Of a stretch of 64,000 nt of DNA, positions 7,683 to 16,213 are shown piece by piece; the first letter of the stretch is position 1; the number at the start of each line of letters is the position of its first letter. The notes under the pieces are model-generated. The model searched no databases and had not been told where the DNA came from. It saw only the letters and a program-made list of their open reading frames with translations. Origin of the DNA: Frateuria_A sp051900425 (lineage in GTDB: Bacteria; Pseudomonadota; Gammaproteobacteria; Xanthomonadales; Rhodanobacteraceae); the NCBI RefSeq assembly GCF_051900425.1, contig NZ_JBHZGK010000007.1, forward strand, positions 1 to 64,000, in the 5' to 3' direction. Made by a program: the position numbers and the translations under genes.

Positions 7683-8594
7683 ATGTCCGCCATCGAAGAC
7701 ACCTCCGCCGCTCCCGCCCGCACGCTGGAGGAGCCACGCCTGCTGATCCCGCTCGGCCTGCTCGCGCTGTACGTGGTCTGGGGCTCGACCTACCTGGGCA
7801 TCCGCTACGCGCTGGAGAGCTACCCGCCCTTCCTGCTCGCCGGCGTGCGCTTCCTCGGCGCCGGCCTGGCGATGTACGGCTTCCTGCGCCTGCGCGGCGT
7901 GCGCCCGCCGACGCGGCGGCAATGGCGCAATGCAGCGGTGACCGGCGTGCTGCTGCTGCTCGGTGGCAACGGCCTGGTGTGCTACGCCGAACAGAGCGTG
8001 AGTTCGGGCATCGCCGCGGTGGCGGTGGCGAGCATGCCGTTGTTCGCTGCCGTGTTCTCCGGCATGTACGGCCAGTGGCCGAGCCGCCGCGAGACGGTCG
8101 GCCTGCTGATCGGCTTCGCCGGCGTGGTCGTGCTGAACCTGGGCAGCGGGCTTTCGGGTTCGCGGCTGGGCGCACTCGCGCTGATCGTGGCGGCGATGAG
8201 CTGGGCCTTCGGCTCGGCCTGGAGCAAACGCCAGGACATGCCGCCCGGTCCGATGAACACCGCCGCGCAGATGCTCTGCGCCAGCGTCGCGCTGCTGCTG
8301 GTCGGCTTAGGCACCGGCGAACACCTGCCGGCCCATCCCACCGTGCGCGCCACGGCGGCCCTGGTGTACCTGGCGCTGTTCGGTTCGATCATCGCCTTCA
8401 GCGCGTATCTCTACGTACTCAAGCACGCGCGTCCGGCGCTGGCGACCAGCTACGCCTACGTCAACCCGCCGGTGGCGGTGCTGTTCGGCGTGCTGCTGGC
8501 CGGCGAGCACGTGGGGCCGTACGACCTGGGCGGAATGGCGATCATCCTGGTGGGCGTTGGCGTGATCACGCTGGCGAAGAAGCCCACACGCTAG
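7683..8594 (+). CDS. EamA/DMT-family transporter (YedA-like)
   Basis: 303 residues with ten predicted hydrophobic segments arranged as two EamA repeats (first starting LIPLGLLALYVVWGSTYLGIR, second around residue 155). VVWGSTYLGIRY and the closing AGEHVGPYDLGGMAIILVGV are typical of the YedA/RhaT-like drug and metabolite exporters. The likely role is inner-membrane efflux of an amino acid or metabolite; the substrate cannot be read from sequence. It sits 27 bases after the VOC gene and is followed by a long perfect palindrome. Confidence 0.87.
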   Translation: MSAIEDTSAAPARTLEEPRLLIPLGLLALYVVWGSTYLGIRYALESYPPFLLAGVRFLGAGLAMYGFLRLRGVRPPTRRQWRNAAVTGVLLLLGGNGLVCYAEQSVSSGIAAVAVASMPLFAAVFSGMYGQWPSRRETVGLLIGFAGVVVLNLGSGLSGSRLGALALIVAAMSWAFGSAWSKRQDMPPGPMNTAAQMLCASVALLLVGLGTGEHLPAHPTVRATAALVYLALFGSIIAFSAYLYVLKHARPALATSYAYVNPPVAVLFGVLLAGEHVGPYDLGGMAIILVGVGVITLAKKPTR

Positions 8595-8604
8595 GCGAAG
8601 CCCA

Positions 8605-8666
8605 TGTAGGAGCGCCCTTGGGCGCGACCGGGATGCCATGCGGTCGCGCCCAAGGGCGCTCCTACA
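8605..8666. repeat. Perfect 25-bp inverted repeat (REP-like palindrome)
   Basis: The arms at 8605-8629 and 8642-8666 are exact reverse complements, beginning TGTAGGAGCGCCCTTGGGCG and separated by a 12-base loop. It lies between the EamA gene and the AtoE gene. The TGTAGGAGCGC-type palindrome is known from many gammaproteobacterial intergenic regions. Here it could end EamA transcription or be a REP element; no T-run follows. Confidence 0.75.
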
Positions 8667-8717
8667 GGGGATTCCTCCGTGCCACCATGCCGGCTGGCGA
8701 AGGCAACGGAGCACGGC

Positions 8718-10136
8718 ATGGACTCCTCGCAGCAAGGTCTGCTCGCAGGCGCGGCGTTGCGCAGTGCGGCCTGGTCGGAACGCTGGTTTCCCGACGCCTG
8801 GGTGTTCGCCGCACTCGGCCTGGTACTGGCTGCGCTGCTCGCGCTGGGTTTCGGCGCCACGCCCGCGACGACCGTGCAGGCCTTCGGCGACGGCTTCTGG
8901 AGCCTGATCCCGTTCACCATGCAGATGGCGTTCGTGGTGATCGGCGGTTACGTGGTGGCGAGCGCGCCGATCGTGGCGCGGCTGATCGATGCGCTGGCGC
9001 GCGTGCCGAAAAGCGGCCGCGGCGCCGTGTGCTACGTGGCGCTGGTCAGCATGCTCGCCTCGCTGCTGTCGTGGGGTTTCTCGCTGGTCTTCGGCGGGCT
9101 GCTGGTGCGCGCGCTGGCGCGCCGCGACGACCTGGCGATGGACTACCGCGCCGCCGGCGCCGCGGCCTACCTTGGACTGGGCGCGGTGTGGGCGATGGGT
9201 CTTTCCTCGTCCGCCGCGCAGCTGCAGGCCAACCCCGCCAGCATGCCGCCGGGATTGCTGGCGATCACCGGGGTCTTGCCGTTCACCCAGACGATCTTCC
9301 TGTGGCAGTCGCTGCTGCTCACCGCGGTGCTGATCGCCGTGTCGCTGCTGGTGTGCTGGTTCACCACGCCGACCGGCGAAGGTGTGCGCAGCGCCCGCGA
9401 TTGCGGCGTGGCCGATGCGGACGCGCTGCCCGTGCTGCCGCCACGCACGCGGCCGGGCGAATGGCTCGAGTACAGCCCGCTGCTCTCGCTGCTGGTCGGC
9501 GTGCTGGGGCTGGGCTGGCTGCTGCGGCGCTTCGCCAGCCTGCCGGCGGCCGTGGCGATCGCCGACCTGAACACCTACAACCTGCTGTTCCTCACCGTTG
9601 GCCTGCTGCTGCACTGGCGCCCGCGCAGCTTTCTGGATGCGGTGGCGCGCGCGGTGCCCAGTACCGCCGGCGTGCTGATCCAGTTCCCGCTCTACGGCGG
9701 CATCGCCGCCCTGCTCACCCACGCGCCCGGCGCCGACGGCGCCACGCTGGCACACCGCCTGGCCAGCGTGTTCGTGCGCGTGGCGAGCACCGACAGCTTT
9801 CCGCTGGTGATGGGCAGCTACTCGGCGGTGCTGGGCTTCTTCGTGCCCTCGGGGGGCGGCAAGTGGCTGGTCGAGGCGCCCTACGTGATGCAGGCGGCCC
9901 GCGACCTGCACGTGCACCTGGGCTGGGCGGTGCAGGTCTACAACGCCGCCGAGGCGCTGCCCAACCTGGTCAACCCGTTCTGGATGCTGCCGCTGCTGGG
10001 CGTACTCGGGCTGAAGGCGCGCGACGTGGTCGGTTTCACCTTCATCCAGCTGCTGGTGCATGTGCCGCTGGTGCTGGGCCTGCTGTGGGCGCTGGGACTG
10101 ACGCTGGCCTACGTTCCGCCGCTGATGCCCGGGTGA
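8718..10136 (+). CDS. atoE: Short-chain fatty acid transporter (AtoE family)
   Basis: A 472-residue, highly hydrophobic permease with about 12 membrane segments. Features of the AtoE family include SLIPFTMQMAFVVIGGYVVA near residue 70, a SLLSWGFSLVFGGLL segment, and the late VPSGGGKWLVEAPYV motif followed by YNAAEALPNLVNPFWMLP. It is expected to import short-chain fatty acids such as butyrate across the inner membrane. No atoDAB genes are adjacent, so its metabolic partner is elsewhere. The ATG at 8718 follows GCAACGGAGCAC. An ATG at 8679 lies close behind the palindrome and gives a non-hydrophobic extension. Confidence 0.85.
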   Translation: MDSSQQGLLAGAALRSAAWSERWFPDAWVFAALGLVLAALLALGFGATPATTVQAFGDGFWSLIPFTMQMAFVVIGGYVVASAPIVARLIDALARVPKSGRGAVCYVALVSMLASLLSWGFSLVFGGLLVRALARRDDLAMDYRAAGAAAYLGLGAVWAMGLSSSAAQLQANPASMPPGLLAITGVLPFTQTIFLWQSLLLTAVLIAVSLLVCWFTTPTGEGVRSARDCGVADADALPVLPPRTRPGEWLEYSPLLSLLVGVLGLGWLLRRFASLPAAVAIADLNTYNLLFLTVGLLLHWRPRSFLDAVARAVPSTAGVLIQFPLYGGIAALLTHAPGADGATLAHRLASVFVRVASTDSFPLVMGSYSAVLGFFVPSGGGKWLVEAPYVMQAARDLHVHLGWAVQVYNAAEALPNLVNPFWMLPLLGVLGLKARDVVGFTFIQLLVHVPLVLGLLWALGLTLAYVPPLMPG

Positions 10137-10184
10137 CGGCAGGCATGCAGGGTGGCCACCATCCACCCGTTCGCGAGAGGGGAT

Positions 10185-10212
10185 GGTGGGCTGAAGCCCA
10201 CCCTACGTTTTT
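10185..10212 (+). terminator. Hairpin between convergent atoE and ABC permease genes
   Basis: GGTGGGC (10185-10191) pairs with GCCCACC (10196-10202) around a TGAA loop, and TTTTT follows at 10208-10212. The same GGGCTGAAGCCCACCCTACG core recurs at 49073-49092, so this is both a likely terminator and a member of a dispersed repeat family. Confidence 0.5.
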
Positions 10213-10216
10213 GGGC

Positions 10217-11533
10217 TCAGGACTCGCGCAGGGCCGTAGTCACCGGCAGCCGTGCCGCGCGCACGGCCGGGAACAGGCCACCGATGAAGCCGATCGCCAG
10301 CGCCCATTTGATCCCCGTCCAGAGCAGGGCCGGCGTCACGTGCAACTGGAAGCTCATCTGCGCGGTGGTACCCGCGGCGAGCGTCGAGGCGGCGAAGCCG
10401 TTGAACGCCAGCCACGCCAGCAACCCGCCGAGCACGCCGCCGACCAGCGCAAGCAGCATGGTTTCGAGCATCACCGCGACCACCACCGGCGTGCCGCGGA
10501 ACCCGATCGCGCGCAGCGTGGCGATCTCGCGGGCGCGGCCGGCGACCGCGGCGAACATGGTGTTGAGCGCGCCGAACACCGCGCCGATCGCCATGATCAC
10601 GCCCACCACGATGCCGATGATCCTGATCGCCTGGCTGGTCTGCTCGGACTGCTTGCTGAAGTAGTCGAGGGTGGTCTCCACGTCCACCTGCAGGCGCGGG
10701 TCGCCCTTGAACGCAGCCTTGAATCCGTCGAAGGCGTTGGCGCCGGTCAGCCGGGCGAACACCGAGGTGCGGCTGCTGCCGCGCCGGTACGCCGAAGCGA
10801 CCACGTCGGCATCGCTCCACAATTCCGAATCGGTGGCGTTGCCGGAGGCGAAGATGCCGGTCACCGTCCACATCTGGCTGCCCAGCTTGATCTGGCTTCC
10901 CGGCGCCAGCCCCGCGAACTGGCGCTGCGCGCCCTTGCCGGCCACCAGCTCGCGCAGGCCCGGCTTGAACGTGCGCCCGGCGATGATCTTCACCTCGGGG
11001 CGCACTGCCCAGGCCTGGTCGCCCACGCCGCGCAACTGCACGCTGCCCTCGTCGCCGCTGCCGTCGCTGAGCGGCAGGTTGGCCGCGACCACCAGCTCGG
11101 GCGAGGCGATCGGCTTGCCGGCCTTGTCGCGCGCAATGCCCGGCGCCTCGGCGATGGCGACGATGGCATCGTGTTCGAGTACCGAGGAGACTTCCGAGGC
11201 CGAACCACCGCGCATCACGATGGCGGTATCGGCGCTGCCGCTGTTGCTGAGCGCCTCGCTGTAGCCCACGCCCATCGCCAGCAGCGACACCAGCACCGCC
11301 ACCACGCCGGCGATGCCGACCACCACCACCGAGGACGAGCCGATGCGCTGGGGCAGCGTGCTCACGCCCACGCTGGTGGCCGAACCGGCCTGCCGGCCGG
11401 CGCGGGTCAGTTGCATCCACAGGAGGAACAGCACCGCCAGCGCCAGCAACACGGGCCAGGGCAGCGCGGCCCAGGCCACGATGCTCGCCACCACCACGAG
11501 GGCGAGCAGGATTCCACGCAGAAACGATTTCAT
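10217..11533 (-). CDS. MacB-like ABC transporter permease (FtsX domain)
   Basis: 438 residues, with an N-terminal membrane segment, a periplasmic MacB-PCD-type domain, and a C-terminal FtsX domain with three membrane helices (IRIIGIVVGVIMAIGAVFGALNTM; LRAIGFRG; final WALAIGFIGGLFPAVRAARLP). LRAIGFRG is the coupling motif of FtsX permeases. It works with the second permease and the ATPase immediately upstream in a tripartite mechanotransmission-type exporter. The ATG at 11533 begins MKSFLRGILLALVVV after GGAGAAACCC. Only 10 bases separate it from the preceding gene's stop. Confidence 0.88.
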   Translation of the reverse strand: MKSFLRGILLALVVVASIVAWAALPWPVLLALAVLFLLWMQLTRAGRQAGSATSVGVSTLPQRIGSSSVVVVGIAGVVAVLVSLLAMGVGYSEALSNSGSADTAIVMRGGSASEVSSVLEHDAIVAIAEAPGIARDKAGKPIASPELVVAANLPLSDGSGDEGSVQLRGVGDQAWAVRPEVKIIAGRTFKPGLRELVAGKGAQRQFAGLAPGSQIKLGSQMWTVTGIFASGNATDSELWSDADVVASAYRRGSSRTSVFARLTGANAFDGFKAAFKGDPRLQVDVETTLDYFSKQSEQTSQAIRIIGIVVGVIMAIGAVFGALNTMFAAVAGRAREIATLRAIGFRGTPVVVAVMLETMLLALVGGVLGGLLAWLAFNGFAASTLAAGTTAQMSFQLHVTPALLWTGIKWALAIGFIGGLFPAVRAARLPVTTALRES

Positions 11534-11543
11534 GGGTTTCTCC

Positions 11544-12710
11544 TTAGCGCCCGGCCAGTGCATCGACGATGTTCAGGCGCATCGCACGCATCGCGGGCAG
11601 CACGCCGACCAGCAGGCCGATCGCCAGCATCAGCGCGACGCCGATCGCCCAACTGCTCGCCGGCACCGGCGGCATGCTGACCATCCCGCCGCTGCCGGCG
11701 CTGAGCACCGGACCGAGCAGCGCGGCCAGGCCCAGGCCCAGCACGCCGCCCAGCAGCACCAGCGCCACCGACTCGGCCAGCACCAGGCCCAGCACGCTCG
11801 TACTGGAGAAGCCGATCGTCTTGAGCACGGCCAGTTCCGAGGTGCGCTCGCGTACCGCCTGCGCCATCGTGTTGCCGGTCAGCAGCAGCAGGGTGAAGAA
11901 CACCGCGCCCATGATCGAGATGACGATGAAGCCGACGTCGGCCATCTGCTTGATGTACTGCGCGAACGCGGCCTGCTCGGTCATCGTCCGGGTTTCGTGG
12001 TCCGAGTTGGCCGACAGCGCGTCGATCGCGTTGGCCACGCGGTCCGACTGGCTGGCGTCGTTCACGCGGGTGACGTACCAGCCCACCCGGCCACGGTTGT
12101 ACGGGTTGGACTCGTCGAAGTACTTCCAGTGCATCAGGATGCCGCCCTGGAGCATCTGCTTGTCGTCCGGCTTGGCCGAGTGCATCACGCCGACGATGTC
12201 GAAGCTCCAGTTCTTGCTGCCGTCGCGATTGGGAAAGATGTTCGACTGCAACGGCAGCTTGTCGCCGACCTTCCAGTGGTACTTCTTCGCCAGCAGGTCA
12301 CCGACCAGCACGCCGGTGCGGGTCTGTTCAAAGGCCTTGCGTTCGGCCGGCGAAACCGCGACCTCCGGGTACATGTCCACGTAGTTGTCGCTCACCGCGA
12401 AGGTGAAGATCTGGTTGTGCGGGTCCTGGTAGGCGCCGCCGAACCAGTTGGCGTAGGCCACCATCTTCACGCCCGGCACTTGCTCCATGCGCGCCTGCAG
12501 CGACTGCGGCAGGGTCTCGATGAAGGAAAGCTTCGAGCCGGTCTGCAGGCGCTCGGCGCCGGCGGCGCTCTTGCCCGCGTTGGCGAAGCTGGTGCGCACG
12601 CCGTCGAGCATGCCGAACAGCAGGAACGCCGCCAGGATCGATACCAGCGTGAGGATCGTGCGCGTCTTGCGCCGCCACAGCGCGGCCCAGATCAGGTGCA
12701 GGTATTTCAT
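11544..12710 (-). CDS. MacB-like ABC transporter permease (FtsX domain)
   Basis: 388 residues with the same plan as its neighbour: N-terminal membrane helix (TILTLVSILAAFLLFGML), a large periplasmic domain, then three helices with the coupling motif LKTIGFSS. It closes with MRAMRLNIVDALAGR, the standard end of this permease class. The two permeases are diverged paralogues that probably form a heterodimer. The ATG at 12710 is preceded by AGGAGGCTCGC, a strong ribosome site, and the preceding ATPase gene ends 10 bases away. Confidence 0.89.
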   Translation of the reverse strand: MKYLHLIWAALWRRKTRTILTLVSILAAFLLFGMLDGVRTSFANAGKSAAGAERLQTGSKLSFIETLPQSLQARMEQVPGVKMVAYANWFGGAYQDPHNQIFTFAVSDNYVDMYPEVAVSPAERKAFEQTRTGVLVGDLLAKKYHWKVGDKLPLQSNIFPNRDGSKNWSFDIVGVMHSAKPDDKQMLQGGILMHWKYFDESNPYNRGRVGWYVTRVNDASQSDRVANAIDALSANSDHETRTMTEQAAFAQYIKQMADVGFIVISIMGAVFFTLLLLTGNTMAQAVRERTSELAVLKTIGFSSTSVLGLVLAESVALVLLGGVLGLGLAALLGPVLSAGSGGMVSMPPVPASSWAIGVALMLAIGLLVGVLPAMRAMRLNIVDALAGR

Positions 12711-12720
12711 GCGAGCCTCC

Positions 12721-13407
<687 letters not shown>

Positions 13408-13489
13408 GGGCTTTCTCCGGTCAGCCGTAATGGTTTGCTCGAGCCTTCGCGCGCGTCCGCCAGCGGGCGCCCGCCACTGCATTCGACGT

Positions 13490-14737
13490 TCAGGACTGCT
13501 TGTTCTCGACACGTACCGCCGTGCCGTCGCGCAGTTCGGCCGGCGGCGACACCACCACCGTCTCGCCGGGCTGCACGCCTTCGGACACCAGGCGCTGGTC
13601 GCCGCGTGCCTGTGATTGCACGGGCCGCTGCTGCACGCGCTCGCCCTGCACCACGAACACCACCTCGTGCCCGTCGCGCTGCGCGATCGCCGCCGCGGGC
13701 ACCAGCACGCCGCGTGGCGCCTGCGCGGTGGCCTTGGGCCGCGCTTCCAGGAACGACACCCGTACGCCCATGTCCGGCACGATGCGCTGGTCCTTGTTCT
13801 CCAGCGCCACGCGCACCTTCACCGTCGCCTTGCCGCGGTCGGCGGCGGGGACGATGGCGATCACGTGCGCCGGGATGCGCCAGTCCGGGTAGGCGTCCAG
13901 CACCGCCTCGGCGGGCATGTGCGGCTTGACGCGGCCGATGTAGGCCTCGTTGACGTCGACATCGACCTCGAGGGAATCCATATCGACGATCGTGCCCACG
14001 CCGGTGCGGGTGAAGCCGCCGCCGGCCGACAGCGGCGAGATGATCTCGCCGACCTGCGCGGCCTTGTCGGTGACCACGCCGTCGAACGGCGCGCGCACCA
14101 CGGTGTAGTCGAAGTCCACCTGGGCCACCTGCGCCTGCGCCTGCGCGGCCTCGGCCTGGCGGCGCTGCGCGTCGAGCTGGGCGGCGAGCGCGTCGACCTG
14201 GGTGTGCGCCTGCTCGGCCGCCTGCTTCGCCACGAGACCGCGGCCGACCAGCGCGTCCTGCCGGGCCGCATCGTGCCGGGCCTGGATCAGCTGTACCTGG
14301 AGCTGGCCCACCTGCGCCTGCGCCGCGCGGGCGCCGGCCTGGGCGGCGTCGAGGTTGGCGCGGTAGGCGCTGTCCTCCAGCCGCGCCAGCACCTGGCCCT
14401 TGGTGACGTGGTCGCCTTCCTCGATCAGCACGTCGGTGAGCGTGCCGGTGATCTGCGCCGAGACGGTCGCCTGGCGCCGTGCAGTGACGTAACCGGTGGC
14501 CTGCAGCACCGCCCCTGCCTCGGCGCCGCCGGGCGCCGCGGCCGTGACCGTCTGCACCGCCAGCGGCCGGTTGGCGAGCATCCACCAGCCACCGATGCCC
14601 ACCGCCAGCAGCACCAGCGCCGCCGCGCCGGCGATCCACGGCCAGCGCACGGGCGCGGTGCTCACCGCTTCACGGTGGCCGCGGTCGATCTTCAGCTGCC
14701 TGAGCAGTTCCCCGTTGTCCATGCCTTGGTTTTCCAT
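13490..14737 (-). CDS. Periplasmic adaptor of ABC/RND export system (HlyD/MacA family)
   Basis: 415 residues. A short cytoplasmic N-terminus and one membrane helix (WIAGAAALVLLAVGIGGWWML) are followed by the membrane-fusion-protein layout. A first biotinyl-lipoyl half appears (GYVTARRQATVSAQITGTL), then a long Ala/Gln-rich coiled-coil hairpin (about residues 115-185), the second lipoyl half, beta-barrel and membrane-proximal domains. It should link the two FtsX permeases to an outer-membrane TolC-type channel, which is not encoded here. The ATG at 14737 has AGGGGACG in front; an ATG five codons on is a possible alternative. It is the first gene of the four-gene export operon. Confidence 0.9.
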   Translation of the reverse strand: MENQGMDNGELLRQLKIDRGHREAVSTAPVRWPWIAGAAALVLLAVGIGGWWMLANRPLAVQTVTAAAPGGAEAGAVLQATGYVTARRQATVSAQITGTLTDVLIEEGDHVTKGQVLARLEDSAYRANLDAAQAGARAAQAQVGQLQVQLIQARHDAARQDALVGRGLVAKQAAEQAHTQVDALAAQLDAQRRQAEAAQAQAQVAQVDFDYTVVRAPFDGVVTDKAAQVGEIISPLSAGGGFTRTGVGTIVDMDSLEVDVDVNEAYIGRVKPHMPAEAVLDAYPDWRIPAHVIAIVPAADRGKATVKVRVALENKDQRIVPDMGVRVSFLEARPKATAQAPRGVLVPAAAIAQRDGHEVVFVVQGERVQQRPVQSQARGDQRLVSEGVQPGETVVVSPPAELRDGTAVRVENKQS

Positions 14738-14908
14738 CGTCCCCTGCGCGAAGACGAAAGATGCGGCAAACCGGCGCCGGGCGGCAGGTTGCGCCATCAG
14801 CCATCGGCAATGACAGGTGTCACGCGGGCCCGGGACTGGCCTGAAGGCGCCCGGCCGTGGCGCGTGCCTTGGCGTCCGGGCGACGGTGCGGTCTGCTAGG
14901 CTCGCGCG

Positions 14909-15595
14909 ATGCGCTACGCCATCCCCCTGCCCGCCGTCCCCAGCCTGCCGGTGCTCGGCAGCGACGACCGCTTCCCGGTACGCCGGATCTTCTGCATCGG
15001 CCGCAACTTCGCCGACCACGCGCGCGAGATGGGCGCCACGGTCGACCGCGAACAGCCGATGTTCTTCTGCAAACCGGCCGATGCGGTGGTCACCGACGGT
15101 GCCGACGTGCCCTATCCCAGCGCCACCGCCGAACTGCACCACGAGGTGGAGATGGTGGTGGCGCTGGCCGGCGGCGGGCGCGACCTCACGCCCGATCTGG
15201 CCCAGACGCTGGTGTTCGGCTACGGCGTGGGGTTGGACCTCACCCGGCGTGACCTGCAGGCGCAGGCCAAGGCCAAGGGCCACCCCTGGGACGTGGCCAA
15301 GGCGTTCGACCATTCCGCGCCGGTCTCGGCGCTGCGTCCGGCCGAACACGGCCGGCCTGGCCCGCAGACACGGCTGAGCCTGGAAGTGAACGACGTGCTG
15401 CGCCAGCAGGCCACGCTTGCGGACATGATCCACGACGTACCGGCGATCATCGCGGCGTTGTCCAGGCTGTTCGAGCTCAAGCCGGGCGACCTGCTGTTCA
15501 CCGGCACGCCGGCCGGTGTCGCGGCGCTCCACCGCGGCGACCGTTTTCATGCCGAACTTGAAGGCATCGCCGTGCTGGACGGAAGGATCGCCTGA
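14909..15595 (+). CDS. Fumarylacetoacetate hydrolase family protein
   Basis: 228 residues, the size of the short FAH-fold enzymes (fumarylpyruvate hydrolase, acylpyruvase). Family marks are CIGRNFADHAREMG, FCKPADAVV, the metal-binding ELHHEVEMVV (Glu-x-Glu) and LLFTGTPAGV near the end. It probably hydrolyses a C-C bond in an acylpyruvate-type substrate using a divalent metal. No aromatic-degradation genes surround it, so the exact substrate is open. It is divergent from the adaptor gene and 58 bases upstream of mscL. Confidence 0.87.
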   Translation: MRYAIPLPAVPSLPVLGSDDRFPVRRIFCIGRNFADHAREMGATVDREQPMFFCKPADAVVTDGADVPYPSATAELHHEVEMVVALAGGGRDLTPDLAQTLVFGYGVGLDLTRRDLQAQAKAKGHPWDVAKAFDHSAPVSALRPAEHGRPGPQTRLSLEVNDVLRQQATLADMIHDVPAIIAALSRLFELKPGDLLFTGTPAGVAALHRGDRFHAELEGIAVLDGRIA

Positions 15596-15653
15596 TCACC
15601 GACGGGCCAGGAGCCCGTACACCACAACCGCAACCGCAACCGGAGGCACTGGG

Positions 15654-16070
15654 ATGGGCATGCTGCAGGAATTCAAGACATTCGCCATGCGTGGCAACGT
15701 CGTTGACTTGGCCGTGGGCGTGGTGATCGGCGGCGCGTTCGGCAAGATCGTCACGTCGCTGGTCAACGATGTGATCATGCCGCCGATCGGACTGGTCACC
15801 GGGGGCGTCGACTTCTCGCGCCTCAAGTGGGTATTGAAGCCGGCCGACCCCGCCAGCAAGACCGCCGAAGTGGCGATCAACTACGGCGCCTTCGTCAATA
15901 CGATCATCACCTTCCTGATCATTGCCTTTGCGGTGTTCCTGCTGGTCAAGGCGATCAATCGCCTCAGCCACAAGCAGCAACAGGCCGATGAGGCGGCCAA
16001 GCCGGTCGAGCCGCCGGCGGACGTGGCGCTGCTGACCGAAATTCGCGACCTGCTGAAGGAACGGCGATAG
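15654..16070 (+). CDS. mscL: Large-conductance mechanosensitive channel MscL
   Basis: 138 residues, the normal MscL length. The first helix reads FAMRGNVVDLAVGVVIGGAF with the gate region intact. A periplasmic loop, a second helix (TIITFLIIAFAVFLLVKAIN) and a charged C-terminal helix ending LLTEIRDLLKERR follow. It opens under membrane tension to release solutes during hypo-osmotic shock. The ATG at 15654 has CGGAGG eight bases upstream; the longer frame from 15516 overlaps the FAH gene and is rejected. Confidence 0.97.
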   Translation: MGMLQEFKTFAMRGNVVDLAVGVVIGGAFGKIVTSLVNDVIMPPIGLVTGGVDFSRLKWVLKPADPASKTAEVAINYGAFVNTIITFLIIAFAVFLLVKAINRLSHKQQQADEAAKPVEPPADVALLTEIRDLLKERR

Positions 16071-16090
16071 ATCGCAAACGGGCCGGGACA

Positions 16091-16135
16091 CGGGCAAGGG
16101 TGGCTGCACGCAGTCGCGACACCATCCGTTGCCCG
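16091..16135. repeat. Imperfect hairpin downstream of mscL
   Basis: CGGGCAAGGGTGG (16091-16103) pairs with CCATCCGTTGCCCG (16122-16135) with one bulge and one G-U pair; the loop is 18 bases. No T-run follows, so termination is uncertain. Confidence 0.35.
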
Positions 16136-16213
16136 GCCCCCTGACTTCTGGCCTACGCCTTACCCGGGCGAGCCCCCAATAATGGGTTGTTCATCCCCAG
16201 CGGAGTTCACCCG

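Noticed and set aside
7625..11680. A 1351-residue plus-strand open frame across the EamA, AtoE and ABC genes
   Set aside because: It is a GC-driven shadow: very rich in Arg/Ala/Gly, no domain pattern, and it overlaps several well-supported genes on both strands.
16187..16213. Earlier ATG for the M28 peptidase
   Set aside because: It would put nine unusual residues before a textbook signal peptide and leave the CGGAG ribosome site inside the gene.
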